Source: Neorhizobium tomejilense (GTDB taxonomy: Bacteria > Pseudomonadota > Alphaproteobacteria > Rhizobiales > Rhizobiaceae). From it: a stretch of DNA of 64,000 nt. The notes under the pieces were generated by a model. The model was not told the DNA's origin. It did no database searches and saw only the letters and a program-made list of their open reading frames with translations. Positions 40,168 through 49,615 of the stretch are shown here, piece after piece (position 1 is the stretch's first letter; each line of letters starts with the position of its first letter). The position numbers were made by a program, and so were the translations under genes. The stretch spans positions 434,001 to 498,000 of the forward strand of contig PVBG01000001.1 in the NCBI GenBank assembly GCA_002968845.1, given 5' to 3'.

Positions 40168-40785
40168 ATGAAACCGGATTTGCCGAAAACAGGTGACACT
40201 GTGATCGACCCTTATGAGATGCTTGGTGTTTCGCGCGAGGCGGATGGCGTAGCCATCAAGTCCGCCTATCGCAAACGCGCGAAAACGGTTCACCCGGATG
40301 CCGGCGGCGACGTCGATGCATTCGGGAAACTGACCGTGTCTTATGAACTGCTCTCCGATCCGGTACGCCGAAAAGTCTACGACGATACGGGTTACGACCC
40401 GGAACTCGCCGACACGAAGGATCTCCAGGGGCTGGTGATTCTCGAAACGCTGGTCAACGAGATCATTCTCGACGAGCGCGAGCCGGGAAGTTTCGATCCG
40501 GTCGCCGCCATACGGCGCAAGCTGACCGACAAGATCGTCAATGCCCGCTTCCATATCCTGGAGATGGAGCGCCACCGCGCCCGCATCCGCAACCACATCG
40601 ACCGTATCGGCCGCAAGCCCGAGACGGACGTGCTGGGCCGCATGCTGAAATCCCGATGTGAAGCGATCAACGACGCGATCGGCAGGGCCGAGACCGAGAT
40701 CGAGAATATCGAGCAGGCCTACGGCATGCTGGACGGGTATTCCTACGAGGTCGAGGTGATCGAGATCAAGACCGCCGCCGAGTGA
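40168..40785 (+). CDS. J-domain protein
   Basis: A 205-residue protein with an N-terminal J domain (residues ~14-72: DPYEMLGVSREADGVAIKSAYRKRAKTVHPDAGG) including the HPD tripeptide that stimulates DnaK. The remainder (residues ~80-205) is mostly helical and charged, with no zinc fingers or G/F region. It is therefore a small specialised co-chaperone (type III) rather than DnaJ itself. The client is unknown. Confidence 0.88.
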   Translation: MKPDLPKTGDTVIDPYEMLGVSREADGVAIKSAYRKRAKTVHPDAGGDVDAFGKLTVSYELLSDPVRRKVYDDTGYDPELADTKDLQGLVILETLVNEIILDEREPGSFDPVAAIRRKLTDKIVNARFHILEMERHRARIRNHIDRIGRKPETDVLGRMLKSRCEAINDAIGRAETEIENIEQAYGMLDGYSYEVEVIEIKTAAE

Positions 40786-40861
40786 GGACCGCGGCACGTC
40801 TCTTGACACCGAACTCAGCTTCAAGACATAGCTTCAGCCTATTCAATTCAAAGGGTTTTCG

Positions 40862-41341
40862 ATGGCATTGACCATACGGGAGGGTGTTCGCGGGGATGCC
40901 GCGGCGCTGCTCGGTTTCATCCGCGAGCTGGCGATCTACGAAAAGGCCGAGCGCGAGGTCGCGGCCACCGTCGAGACGATCGAAAGCTCCATTTTCGGCG
41001 AGACGTCGGTGACCAGGGCGCTGGTCTGCGAGCAGGACGGCGTGCCTGTCGGCATGGCGATCTGGTTCTTCAGCTATTCGACCTGGCAGGCAAGAAACGG
41101 GCTTTATCTCGAAGACCTGTATGTGACGCCGGCAGCGCGCGGGCTCGGCGCCGGAAAGGCGATGCTGAAGCGGCTGGCGCAGATCGCCATCGAGAACGAT
41201 TGCGGCCGGTTCGAGTGGAGCGTGCTCGACTGGAACGAACCGGCGATCCGGGTCTACGAGGCGATCGGCGCAGAGCCGATGAACGAGTGGATCCGCTATC
41301 GGCTTTCGGGCGAGACGCTGAAGAGCTTTGCCGAGGGCTGA
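40862..41341 (+). CDS. GNAT acetyltransferase, spermidine/spermine acetyltransferase-like
   Basis: A 159-residue GNAT enzyme. The acetyl-CoA motif is YVTPAARGLGAGKAML (residues ~83-98). IREGVRGDAAALLGFIRELAIYEKAE and WFFSYSTWQARNGLYLEDLYV resemble the eukaryote-like SSAT/diamine acetyltransferase group, and WSVLDWNEPAIRVYEAIGAEP is its C-terminal signature. Polyamine acetylation is likely but the substrate is not proven. Confidence 0.87.
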   Translation: MALTIREGVRGDAAALLGFIRELAIYEKAEREVAATVETIESSIFGETSVTRALVCEQDGVPVGMAIWFFSYSTWQARNGLYLEDLYVTPAARGLGAGKAMLKRLAQIAIENDCGRFEWSVLDWNEPAIRVYEAIGAEPMNEWIRYRLSGETLKSFAEG

Positions 41342-41441
41342 AGGGGCAGGCGAGGTTGACGCCTTGCGGTGCCGGTCGGAGGTGATAGCAGGTCTGGCCA
41401 CTGATTAGATGCCGATCGATGGTCGTGGGTGATTCCGATTC

Positions 41442-41633
41442 TCAATCTCCCATTGACCATGCGATCATGGGGTGTTCTCTCGCCGCGTTATTAGGCTTGT
41501 CGTAGTCTAGGCCGTAGAACACTGCTTCCGTTAGAGGAACCTCGCGTATGACAGTCTCATCGAAAAGGAGATCATCGTATGTGGATTCCAATCGCGTTAC
41601 TGCAGACGCATAGGTGTCGGCGAAGACTGTCAA
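41442..41633 (-). CDS. Possible small hypothetical protein, 63 aa
   Basis: An open frame from TTG 41633, bounded upstream by an in-frame stop, encodes a mildly acidic 63-residue protein without recognisable motifs. No clear ribosome-binding site. It follows the 103-aa membrane protein gene on the same strand. It may be a remnant; treat as doubtful. Confidence 0.25.
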   Translation of the reverse strand: MTVFADTYASAVTRLESTYDDLLFDETVIREVPLTEAVFYGLDYDKPNNAAREHPMIAWSMGD

Positions 41634-41685
41634 TGGGGGTGGGCACGGTCACCGTTGGAAAATCTCATTTTTGCCACGTAAAGCT

Positions 41686-41997
41686 TCACTTCTTCAACTC
41701 CTGAGTTTGGTTCACCTCGGGAGTCGGGGCGAAATACTCCAGACCTTGAAAGGTCGCAGCCGCGATCGTGGCTATCGCGACCAGGATACCAATCCCGCGC
41801 TCAAACCAGCCCAGCTTCCGCACTATCTGCAGTCTCTGTCCGTCCCAGTAGAGGTTGTTACGGAGGTCAACACCGAGGAGGCTTACGCCATTGATGGAGA
41901 TGGAGCTGACGTCCGAGGGCCAACTCTTCGGCGTCTTAGTATTGGTGAATTTGAACCGCCTCACGCGGTCCCAGTCGATCTGTTCAATCTGATCCAT
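41686..41997 (-). CDS. Hypothetical protein with one membrane helix, 103 aa
   Basis: The ATG at 41997 has GAGGA 6 nt upstream. A polar N-terminal half (MDQIEQIDWDRVRRFKFTN) is followed by one hydrophobic helix (GIGILVAIATIAAATFQGLEYF, residues ~66-87) and a short Lys-ending tail. No family is recognised. Base composition of this patch is less GC-rich than the core genes and it is close to a tRNA gene, suggesting acquired DNA. Confidence 0.55.
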   Translation of the reverse strand: MDQIEQIDWDRVRRFKFTNTKTPKSWPSDVSSISINGVSLLGVDLRNNLYWDGQRLQIVRKLGWFERGIGILVAIATIAAATFQGLEYFAPTPEVNQTQELKK

Positions 41998-42322
41998 GAC
42001 AAATCCTCTACGCTCTTCGCGAGAGTGACAGATCGACTACCGGGTGCAACCAGGTGATGTTCGTGGAAATGGATGCGTCCACAGAATTGCGCTGAGATCC
42101 GTACCATTAACAGAAACAGCTAGCGTAGGCAGGGCTTTGATCCGTAGCGGTGAGTTACAATGGGAAGAAAGTTTTTTGGCGGCTTTGAAGCCGCCTCTCG
42201 AGATCGATCTGCCCTGCGATGCCTATACGGTTGCAGCATTATTGCAGAAAATGTTGACGTTGTTGAGATTGCAAGGTTTCGGCGCTCAGTCAACGAATTT
42301 GGCAAGCGCCCTCAAAGGTTAG
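41998..42322. other. Intergenic stretch between hypothetical gene and tRNA-Ser
   Basis: About 325 bp. It contains an open frame on the plus strand from a GTG at 42044 that runs to the tRNA 3' edge, but it has no good ribosome-binding site and no recognisable sequence. I see no insertion-sequence ends and no repeat of the tRNA end. Probably non-coding or decayed. Confidence 0.4.
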
Positions 42323-42412
42323 TGGCGGAAGAGGTGGGATTCGAACCCACGGTACGGTTTCCCGCACGCCGGTTTTCAAGACCGGTTCCTTAAACCACTC
42401 GGACACTCTTCC
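42323..42412 (-). tRNA. tRNA-Ser (anticodon UGA)
   Basis: The minus strand begins GGAAGAGTG and ends CTCTTCC-G-CCA, so the acceptor stem is complete and CCA is encoded. The anticodon arm CCGGTCTTGAAAACCGG exposes TGA, decoding UCA. A long variable arm (GTGCGGGAAACCGTAC) and GTTCGAATCCC T-arm confirm a class II serine tRNA. 90 nt. Confidence 0.96.
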
Positions 42413-42504
42413 CTGCGCGCTGGCTTTACAACGGTGGCAGGTCCAGCGTCAACCGGAGCTCGGCATCCTATCATCTTTATCGCATTGCGAATCCCCACGC
42501 CTCG

Positions 42505-43224
42505 TCACCGTGGCTCCACGGACAGGCTGAGGTAGGTCGGGTCGAATTCAGCCACGTCCTTCAGTCTTTCCCAGTCGAGAATGGTGATCGTGTGGTTGGA
42601 CCAGGAGATCAGGCGTTCCCGCCTAAGCGTCTGGATGACGCGGTTCATGTGGACAAGCGACAATCCCAGCACGTCGGCCATCTCGCCCTGCGAGAGCGGG
42701 AGGTGAAAGGTCCAGCCGTTGGTGCGGCGGACCACGTCCAGCCGGACATAGAGTTCGCAAAGAATGTGGGCGAGGTGCGAGACTTTGGAGCGCCGCCCCA
42801 TGGCGACGATCCAGGCGCGGTGGATGGAGCCGTGGATCAGCGTATCGAGCCACAACATCCGGGTCAGGTGCGGGTTCTGTTCCGTCACCTGCTTCAGGTC
42901 CGCATGGTCGCAAAGGCTGACATGGCATGGGGAAAGCGCGATCACGCCGTGATCCATGGTTTTCAGCAGGAAGGCATGCAGGTCTACGAAATCGCCGGCG
43001 ACGTGGATCGCCGTAATCTGCCGCGAGCCTTCCGCCGTCAGTTTGTATCGGGCAGCGAACCCGTCGACGAGCAGGCTGCTGTAGCCGGGCCTCGATCCCT
43101 CGACCACCAGGTCCTCTCCAGCCAGAAAGCGCCTTTCACGGCCAACGATACGCCTGAGGATGTCGCGCTCTTCATCGGTGAGAAGGTCATGCTGTTCCAG
43201 ATTAAGAAGTAAGGAGTCGATCAC
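42505..43224 (-). CDS. Crp/Fnr-family transcriptional regulator
   Basis: A 239-residue regulator: a cyclic-nucleotide-binding-like jelly roll (residues ~20-145, FLAGEDLVVEGSRPGYSSLLVDGFAARYK, HVAGDFVDLHAFLL) and a C-terminal helix-turn-helix (LSQGEMADVLGLSLVHMNRVIQTLRRERLI). It lacks the cysteine cluster of FNR and the cAMP pocket signature, so the signal is unknown. Many such regulators occur in Rhizobiales and respond to stress. Divergent from the DUF6894 gene. Confidence 0.88.
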   Translation of the reverse strand: MIDSLLLNLEQHDLLTDEERDILRRIVGRERRFLAGEDLVVEGSRPGYSSLLVDGFAARYKLTAEGSRQITAIHVAGDFVDLHAFLLKTMDHGVIALSPCHVSLCDHADLKQVTEQNPHLTRMLWLDTLIHGSIHRAWIVAMGRRSKVSHLAHILCELYVRLDVVRRTNGWTFHLPLSQGEMADVLGLSLVHMNRVIQTLRRERLISWSNHTITILDWERLKDVAEFDPTYLSLSVEPR

Positions 43225-43367
43225 GGTTATCCTCGGCGGGTGTCAATATCCAGGGAAAGAACGGATGAGGAGGCCATATAGATCCCTCGGACACACTGAC
43301 CATTGGGCGGGAACAAATGCCCGCGAAGGAAATTCGGTCGATAAATACTCAAGGCAGCGAGCAAGGC

Positions 43368-43616
43368 ATGGCGCGATATTTCTTCGATTTGATCAATGGC
43401 GACGGGCCTGTGCGTGACAATGAGGGTCAGGAAATATCGACCCGCGAAGAGATCAGCCGGGAGGTGAGCCGGATATTGGCGGACATCGCCCGCGAGGAAT
43501 TTCCCGAGCGGGGGAAGGGCTCGATCTCCATCGAGGTGCGCAACGAGTCTGGACAGTCGGTATTTACCGGCCAGCTGTCGTTCCAGACACAATGGCATGA
43601 TGATCCGGAACTATGA
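43368..43616 (+). CDS. DUF6894 small protein
   Basis: An 82-residue protein beginning MARYFFDLINGDGPVRDNEGQE, the hallmark of the short DUF6894 proteins that are abundant in rhizobia and methylobacteria; function unknown. The ATG at 43368 is chosen by family alignment; an upstream in-frame extension is unconserved. It is divergent from the Crp/Fnr regulator gene, which may control it. Confidence 0.75.
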   Translation: MARYFFDLINGDGPVRDNEGQEISTREEISREVSRILADIAREEFPERGKGSISIEVRNESGQSVFTGQLSFQTQWHDDPEL

Positions 43617-43669
43617 CTGTGCAATACCTGGATTCCTGCGAAGTTAATCTTGGCTGCGAGTAATCGTCG

Positions 43670-43685
43670 TTAGTGCATTATTAAC
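43670..43685 (+). promoter_or_regulatory. Candidate CtrA box upstream of rlpA
   Basis: TTAG-TGCATTA-TTAAC fits the CtrA consensus TTAA-N7-TTAAC with one mismatch. It lies ~190 bp before the rlpA start in an A+T-rich intergenic region of 247 bp that holds no gene. CtrA is the master cell-cycle regulator in Alphaproteobacteria and commonly controls division genes. The match alone is weak evidence. Confidence 0.4.
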
Positions 43686-43863
43686 CATATCAAATAGAAT
43701 TTTATCTTTTCCCCTATTTTCGTTCGCATTTTTGCCGCGATGCTAGCAAAAGTTCGCCTCCATTGTGTCCGTCGGCATAGGGGTATGTCCCGGACCGGTT
43801 CAATGGCTGTGAAAGGCGGTGCGATCGCGAGGATCGTTCGCAGCCTGATGCAGTGAAGGCGGC

Positions 43864-44925
43864 ATGGGACGGATGAGTTTGGGTGTGAGTGGCGGCAAGC
43901 TTTCGCTGGGTGCGAAATGGCTCGGGATAACGATGGTCTGCGCGGGGATGGCATCCTGCGCTACGACAGAGGCACCGAAGTCGAAACCCCGCAGCAAAGA
44001 GTATTTTTCCGAAAAGGAATATGGCGTCAAGGCGAGCCCGCGCGTGGTCGGCGACGGACGACCGGTGCCGAAGGGTGGCGGCCGGTTCATGGTCGGCCAG
44101 CCTTATGAAGTGAAGGGCCAGACCTACGTTCCGAAGGAAGATCCGAACTATAACCGGAGCGGTCTTGCCTCCTGGTATGGGTCCGCCTTCCACGGCCGCC
44201 TGACCGCCAATGGCGAAGTCTATGACAGCGACCACCTGTCGGCCGCCCATCCGACGTTTCCGCTGCCGAGTTATGCCCGGGTAACCAATATCGACAACGG
44301 CACCTCGGTCATCGTCCGGGTCAACGACCGCGGCCCCTATCATCCGGGCCGCATCATCGACGTTTCCGACAAGACGGCCGAGATGCTGGATATGAAGCGG
44401 ATCGGCACCGCCAAGGTCAATGTGCAGTATGTCGGCCGCGCCCGCATGGACGGCAAGGACATGCCGTTCCTGATGGCCTCCTACATCCGCAAGGGCGATC
44501 GCCTGCCGTCGATCCGGCCTGAAGGCCAGATCGCAACCGGCGTCATGGTTGCGTCGAACCAGACGCTGGGCGACCAGCTCCAGAGCTACGGCTCGGCCAT
44601 GCCGCGTCCGACCGCGCTGGCAGGCCGCACGCCGAGCGGCCCGGCGCCGGCAGCTTCCTCGCCCCAGGCTTTCGAGGCATTCGAGAATTTTTCGACATTG
44701 CCGCAGGTCGGTCCGCACCCGATCGAGCGGCCGGTTGCCGGGGTTTCTCCCGCGCAGAACCGGCAGGTCGCCTCTTCCTACCCCGTCGAGGCTCAGGCGC
44801 GGCCACCGCAGGGCCGGAACCTGGAAACCGCCTATTCATCCGCTCCGCAGGCAAAAGCCCCGCAGGTCGTGTTCGGCAACATGGTGCTGGAAGGTCCCAA
44901 GGCCGCTCAAAAGCCCGTGCGCTAG
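43864..44925 (+). CDS. rlpA: RlpA-family septal lipoprotein / lytic transglycosylase
   Basis: A 353-residue lipoprotein. The lipobox GMASC puts the lipidated Cys at ~residue 33. The double-psi beta-barrel domain (residues ~95-195) has GLASWYGSAFHGRLTANGEVYD, ARVTNIDNGTSVIVRVNDRGPYHPGRIIDVS; these include the catalytic Asp/His of RlpA transglycosylases that cleave naked glycan strands at the septum. The C-terminal half is low-complexity and lacks a recognisable SPOR domain. It heads the rlpA-dac-tmk-holB-metG-tatD cluster. Confidence 0.9.
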   Translation: MGRMSLGVSGGKLSLGAKWLGITMVCAGMASCATTEAPKSKPRSKEYFSEKEYGVKASPRVVGDGRPVPKGGGRFMVGQPYEVKGQTYVPKEDPNYNRSGLASWYGSAFHGRLTANGEVYDSDHLSAAHPTFPLPSYARVTNIDNGTSVIVRVNDRGPYHPGRIIDVSDKTAEMLDMKRIGTAKVNVQYVGRARMDGKDMPFLMASYIRKGDRLPSIRPEGQIATGVMVASNQTLGDQLQSYGSAMPRPTALAGRTPSGPAPAASSPQAFEAFENFSTLPQVGPHPIERPVAGVSPAQNRQVASSYPVEAQARPPQGRNLETAYSSAPQAKAPQVVFGNMVLEGPKAAQKPVR

Positions 44926-44992
44926 TTCATGGGCGATTGCAGGGTGCAATCGCCACTGCTAGGCATGGGGAAGGACGGTTCGTGGGGTGATC

Positions 44993-46171
44993 ATGCGGCG
45001 CCTGCTGATTCTGCTTTGCCTAGTATTGCTGCAAGTATTCCTGCAAACCGGCGCGCCTTCGGGAGCCGTCAACGCGCAGGAACCACCGCCCGCCTTCGTG
45101 ACCAAGGCGAAGCAGGTCTATATGGTCGAGGCGAAGACCGGCACGGTGCTGCTCGCCTCCAACGAAAACCAGGGCTTCCCGCCGGCCTCGCTCGCCAAGC
45201 TGATGACCATGGAAGTGGTTTTCAGTGCGCTGAAGCGGGGCGAGATCAGCCGTGAGACCGTCTTCCCCGTTTCCGAATTTGCCTGGCGCACCGGCGGGGC
45301 GCCCTCGGGCACCACGACCATGTTCGCGGCGCTGAAATCCCAGATCCGTGTCGAAGACCTCATCAGGGGCGTCGTCGTCCAGAACGGCAACGATGCCTGC
45401 ATCGTGCTGGCGGAAGGTATTTCCCGTTCAGAAGCCGAATTTGCATCCCGGATGACGGCGCGCGCCAAGGATCTCGGGCTCGGTCGTTCCGTCTTCGGCA
45501 ATTCCACCGGCCTGCCGGATACGGAGAGCCGCACGACTGCCCGCGACCTCGTCGAGCTCTCTCGTCATATCTTTCGCGAATATCCGGAATTCTATCCGAT
45601 CTACGCCCAGCCGGATTTTACCTGGAACAAGATCTTCCAGCGCAACAAGAACCCGCTTTTTTCGCTCAATATCGGCGTCGATGGCCTTGGGGCCGGTTTT
45701 GCCGAAGGTTCGGGTTACGCGCTGGTGGCGTCGGTAGCACGCAACGGCACGCGGCTCTTCCTCGCCATGGGCGGGCTTGCGAGCGACAAGGAACGGCTGG
45801 AAGAGGCGAGAAGGGTGCTCGAATGGGGACTGTCTTCGTTCGAGACCAAGGTCCTGTTCAAGCAGGGCGAGGTGATCGGCCAGGCGAGCGTCTATGGCGG
45901 CACGTCGAGCCATGTCGATCTCGTCGCCCGGGAACCGGTCGATATCTACCTGCCGGCCAACAATCCCGACCGCCTTTCCGGGCGAATCGTCTATCGCTGG
46001 CCGCTCAGGGCTCCGGTGACCGAAGGCCAGGATGTCGGCGTGCTGAGGATTTCTTCGGGCGACCGGGTGGTGCGGGAAGTGCCGCTGGTGACGGCCAAGC
46101 CGATCGAAACCGGTAGCCTCGTCAGCCAGGCGACGGACGCGCTGCTCGAACTGATGTTCTTCTGGCTTTGA
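44993..46171 (+). CDS. D-alanyl-D-alanine carboxypeptidase family protein (altered KTG motif)
   Basis: A 392-residue penicillin-binding protein of the DacA/DacF family with a signal peptide (RRLLILLCLVLLQVFLQTGAPSGAVNAQ). The active Ser is in S66-L-A-K69 (PASLAKLMTMEVVF). The second motif is N131-G-N133 rather than S-G-N. The third motif, normally K-T-G, reads G233-A-G (VDGLGAGFAEGSGY). The rest of the PBP5-like C-domain (residues ~275-350) is present. Because Lys and Thr of KTG are missing, carboxypeptidase activity is doubtful even though the nucleophile is intact. Start at ATG 44993; GTG 44987 is possible. Confidence 0.9.
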   Translation: MRRLLILLCLVLLQVFLQTGAPSGAVNAQEPPPAFVTKAKQVYMVEAKTGTVLLASNENQGFPPASLAKLMTMEVVFSALKRGEISRETVFPVSEFAWRTGGAPSGTTTMFAALKSQIRVEDLIRGVVVQNGNDACIVLAEGISRSEAEFASRMTARAKDLGLGRSVFGNSTGLPDTESRTTARDLVELSRHIFREYPEFYPIYAQPDFTWNKIFQRNKNPLFSLNIGVDGLGAGFAEGSGYALVASVARNGTRLFLAMGGLASDKERLEEARRVLEWGLSSFETKVLFKQGEVIGQASVYGGTSSHVDLVAREPVDIYLPANNPDRLSGRIVYRWPLRAPVTEGQDVGVLRISSGDRVVREVPLVTAKPIETGSLVSQATDALLELMFFWL

Positions 46172-46241
46172 CAACACAATGTTTCGCAGCGCACCCATAT
46201 GCGTTATAAGCTGAAGCATAAAATTGAGTGCGGAAAGACGC

Positions 46242-46922
46242 GTGGCAGAACATTCCGGATTGTTCGTAACTTTCGAAGGCGGCGAGGGGGCTGGCAAATC
46301 CACCCAGATTCGCCGGCTCGCAGACCAGCTGCGCCGCCGTGGCCATGATGTGCTGATGACCCGCGAGCCTGGCGGCTCGCCGGGGGCGGAAGCCGTGCGC
46401 CACGTTCTGCTCTCCGGGGCCGCGGAAGAGTTCGGCGTGCGGATGGAGGCGATCCTGTTTGCCGCCGCCCGTAACGACCACGTCGAAGAAGTGATCCGGC
46501 CGGCGCTCGAAAGCGGCGCCGTCGTGCTCTGCGACAGGTTCATCGATTCCTCACGCGTCTACCAGGGCGTCACCGGCAACCTGGAGCCCGATTACATCGA
46601 GGCGCTGCAGCGGGTGGCGATCAACGGTGTGGTGCCGGATTGCACGCTGATCCTCGATCTGCCGGCTGAGGTCGGGCTGAAACGCGCCCGCAAGCGCGGC
46701 GCCGACAGCGCGCCCGATCGTTTTGAGCGGGAGGAGATCGAAACCCACGAAAAACGCCGCGAGGCTTATCTCGAAATCGCCGAGGCGGAACCGGAACGCT
46801 GCTATGTGGTCGATGCCGAGCGCTCCGAAGACGAGATCGCCGACGAGATTTTCGCGATTGTCGAGCCGCTGGTGCGCGAACTGAGCTTTACCCAGAAAAG
46901 CAGCGCGGAATCGGTCGGATGA
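46242..46922 (+). CDS. tmk: Thymidylate kinase
   Basis: Phosphorylates dTMP to dTDP. The P-loop is [12 protein letters not shown] near the N-terminus; [17 protein letters not shown] is the DR(Y/F/H) motif, and the LID region is [15 protein letters not shown]. The GTG at 46242 (GGAA 6 nt upstream) gives 226 residues; a TTG at 46224 lacks a binding site. holB follows with an ATGA overlap, as in many bacteria where tmk and holB are coupled. Confidence 0.96.
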   Translation: MAEHSGLFVTFEGGEGAGKSTQIRRLADQLRRRGHDVLMTREPGGSPGAEAVRHVLLSGAAEEFGVRMEAILFAAARNDHVEEVIRPALESGAVVLCDRFIDSSRVYQGVTGNLEPDYIEALQRVAINGVVPDCTLILDLPAEVGLKRARKRGADSAPDRFEREEIETHEKRREAYLEIAEAEPERCYVVDAERSEDEIADEIFAIVEPLVRELSFTQKSSAESVG

Positions 46923-47947
46923 GCGAGGAAACCGCCGGCATTCTGGAAGGCGCCGTGCCGCCGGCGCGCAATCCGCATCTCTATGGGCATCAGGCCGCCG
47001 AGGAATTTCTGGCGCGCAGCTACCGCTCGGGGAAGGGGCACCACGCGATCCTGATCGAGGGGCCGGAGGGGATCGGCAAGGCGACGCTCGCTTTCCGCTT
47101 TGCCAACCACGTGCTTTCGCATCCCGATCCCGCGACTGCGCCCGATCGTCTCGCCGATCCCGATCTCAATTCGTCCGTCAGCCGCCAGATCGCGTCCGGG
47201 GCCTCGCATAACCTCCTGCATCTGGCCCGGCCGGTGGAAGAGAAGACCGGCAAGACGAAAACCGCGATTACGGTGGACGAGGTGCGCAGGGCCGGGCATT
47301 TCTTCTCGCAGACGTCAGGCACCGGCAACTGGCGGATCGTCATCATCGATCCGGCCGACGATCTCAACCGCAATGCGGCGAACGCCATCCTGAAGATCCT
47401 CGAGGAACCGCCGCGCCGTGCGCTGTTCCTGGTCCTCTCGCATGCACCCGGAAAACTGCTGCCGACGATCCGCTCGCGATGCCAGTCGCTGAGGCTGTCG
47501 CCGCTCGGTGACCGGGATCTTGCGAAGGCGCTCGCAGGCCTGGGTACGCCGCTTGACGGCGGCAAAACCCAGGAGATGGTGCTGGCCAAGTCCAAGGGCA
47601 GCGTTTCCCAGGCGCTGAAACTCCTGAACTACGGCGGCACCGAGATCATCTCCGCCTTCGAGGAGGTGGTCGCGGCCGACGGTCCGACGGCCCGCAAGGC
47701 GATGCACCGGCTGGCGGATGTGCTGTCCGGCAAGGACAGCGAAGTGATCTTCGGCTTTTTCCTGGAGCACCTGAGCGATCACCTGATCGCCAAGGCGCGC
47801 AACGCGGCCCTTGCCGGCGATCTTCCGACTGCCGACCGGCAGGCGAAACTGGTCAGCGACATGACCGAGAAGATCACCATCGCGCAGGCTTATAATCTCG
47901 ACCGCAAGCAGACGATCCTGTCGATCCTCGATGCCGCGCGGCGCTGA
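46919..47947 (+). CDS. holB: DNA polymerase III subunit delta'
   Basis: Clamp-loader subunit, 342 residues. [25 protein letters not shown] resembles the P-loop; [52 protein letters not shown] and [11 protein letters not shown] (with the SRC motif) are diagnostic of delta'. The start overlaps the tmk stop (ATGA). metG follows about 100 bp downstream. Confidence 0.95.
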   Translation: MSEETAGILEGAVPPARNPHLYGHQAAEEFLARSYRSGKGHHAILIEGPEGIGKATLAFRFANHVLSHPDPATAPDRLADPDLNSSVSRQIASGASHNLLHLARPVEEKTGKTKTAITVDEVRRAGHFFSQTSGTGNWRIVIIDPADDLNRNAANAILKILEEPPRRALFLVLSHAPGKLLPTIRSRCQSLRLSPLGDRDLAKALAGLGTPLDGGKTQEMVLAKSKGSVSQALKLLNYGGTEIISAFEEVVAADGPTARKAMHRLADVLSGKDSEVIFGFFLEHLSDHLIAKARNAALAGDLPTADRQAKLVSDMTEKITIAQAYNLDRKQTILSILDAARR

Positions 47948-48051
47948 TCGAAGGGCAGGGGCGGGAACCGCATAAGGAACTTTGTGTTTCGCATCAGCGA
48001 AACATGCGCTAAGAGCGGCATGATCCAAATCCAAGTGCCCGAGTGCCCCTG

Positions 48052-49605
48052 ATGTCCGACAAGACGCCCTATTACATCACCACTGCGATTTCCTACCCGA
48101 ACGGCAAGCCGCATATCGGCCATGCCTATGAGCTGATCGCGACGGATGCCATGGCGCGGTTCCAGCGCCTGGACGGCAAGGATGTTTTCTTCCTGACCGG
48201 CACGGACGAACACGGCCAGAAGATGCAGCAGACGGCGCGCGCCGAAGGCATTGCGCCGGAAGCGCTTGCCGAGCGCAACTCCGGTGAGTTCCGGGCAATG
48301 GGCAAGCTGCTCAACGCGTCCAACGACGATTTCATCCGCACCACCGAGCAGCGTCACCACGAGGCCTCCAGGAACATCTGGAATCGCATGGCCGACAATG
48401 GCGACATCTACAAGGACACCTATGCCGGCTGGTATTCGGTGCGCGACGAAGCGTTTTATGCCGAGGACGAAACGTCGGTCCGCGATGGCGTCCGCTACGG
48501 GCCGCAGGGAACGCCGGTGGAGTGGGTTGAGGAGTCCAGCTACTTCTTCAAGCTCTCCGAATACGGCGAAAAGCTGCTGAAGCACTACGAGGAAAACCCG
48601 GATTTCATTGGCCCCAACGAGCGCCGCAACGAGGTGATCTCCTTCGTGAAATCCGGCCTGCGGGACCTTTCGGTATCGCGCACGACCTTTGACTGGGGTA
48701 TCAAGGTACCGAACGATCCGGCCCATGTCATGTATGTCTGGGTCGATGCGCTGACCAATTACATCACCGCGACCGGCTATATGGAAGACCCGAACGGCCC
48801 GCGCGCCAAATATTGGCCGGCGGACGTGCATATCATCGGCAAGGACATCATCCGCTTCCATGCGGTCTACTGGCCGGCCTTCCTGATGTCGGCGAAGCTG
48901 CCGCTGCCGAAGCGCGTCTTCGCCCACGGCTTCGTGCTGAATGCCGGCGAGAAAATGTCGAAGTCGGTCGGCAATGTCGTCGATCCGTTCGAGCTTCTGG
49001 AGAAGTTCGGGCTCGACTACGTGCGCTATTATCTTTGCCGTGAGATTTCCTTCGGCCAGGACGGCAATTGCAACGACCAGCTGATCGCCACCCGGGTCAA
49101 TGCGGATCTGGCCAACGGCATCGGCAACCTTGCCAGCCGCTCGCTGTCGATGATCGTCAAGAATTGCGACGGCCATGTTCCGGAGCCGGGCGAGCTCACC
49201 GACGCCGACAAGGAACTGCTTGCGGCGGCCGACGGCCTGATCGCCATCTGCCGCGAGGAGATGGACAAGCAGCTGATCAACCGCGCTCTTGCGGCGATCA
49301 TCGGTATCGTTTCCGAGACGGACCGTTATTTCGCGGCGCAGGCGCCGTGGGTGCTGAAAAAGACAGATACGGCCCGCATGGGCACGGTGCTCTACGTGAC
49401 GGCGGAGGTCGTGCGCCAGATCGCCATTCTGCTGCAGCCGTTCATGCCGGATTCGTCGGCCAAGCTGCTCGATCTCGTGGCTTCTCCGGCCGATAAGCGG
49501 GATTTTGCGGCGCTCGGCGAAGCTGGTCGCCTGAAGCCCGGTACGCCGCTCGAAGCCCCGACGCCGGTCTTTCCGCGTTATGTGGCGCCGGAAGCGAGCG
49601 CATAA
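48052..49605 (+). CDS. metG: Methionyl-tRNA synthetase
   Basis: Class I synthetase, 517 residues. HIGH motif in [23 protein letters not shown] in [20 protein letters not shown]; anticodon-binding helices in the C-terminal third ([34 protein letters not shown]). No zinc-knuckle insertion and no C-terminal dimerisation (EMAP-like) domain, the short MetRS2-type form usual in Alphaproteobacteria. ATG 48052 is preferred to GTG 48043. tatD follows after 10 bp. Confidence 0.97.
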   Translation: MSDKTPYYITTAISYPNGKPHIGHAYELIATDAMARFQRLDGKDVFFLTGTDEHGQKMQQTARAEGIAPEALAERNSGEFRAMGKLLNASNDDFIRTTEQRHHEASRNIWNRMADNGDIYKDTYAGWYSVRDEAFYAEDETSVRDGVRYGPQGTPVEWVEESSYFFKLSEYGEKLLKHYEENPDFIGPNERRNEVISFVKSGLRDLSVSRTTFDWGIKVPNDPAHVMYVWVDALTNYITATGYMEDPNGPRAKYWPADVHIIGKDIIRFHAVYWPAFLMSAKLPLPKRVFAHGFVLNAGEKMSKSVGNVVDPFELLEKFGLDYVRYYLCREISFGQDGNCNDQLIATRVNADLANGIGNLASRSLSMIVKNCDGHVPEPGELTDADKELLAAADGLIAICREEMDKQLINRALAAIIGIVSETDRYFAAQAPWVLKKTDTARMGTVLYVTAEVVRQIAILLQPFMPDSSAKLLDLVASPADKRDFAALGEAGRLKPGTPLEAPTPVFPRYVAPEASA

Positions 49606-49615
49606 GGCCTTATCC

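Noticed and set aside
42044..42322. 92-codon plus-strand frame before tRNA-Ser
   Set aside because: GTG start without binding site, runs into the tRNA edge, no recognisable sequence.
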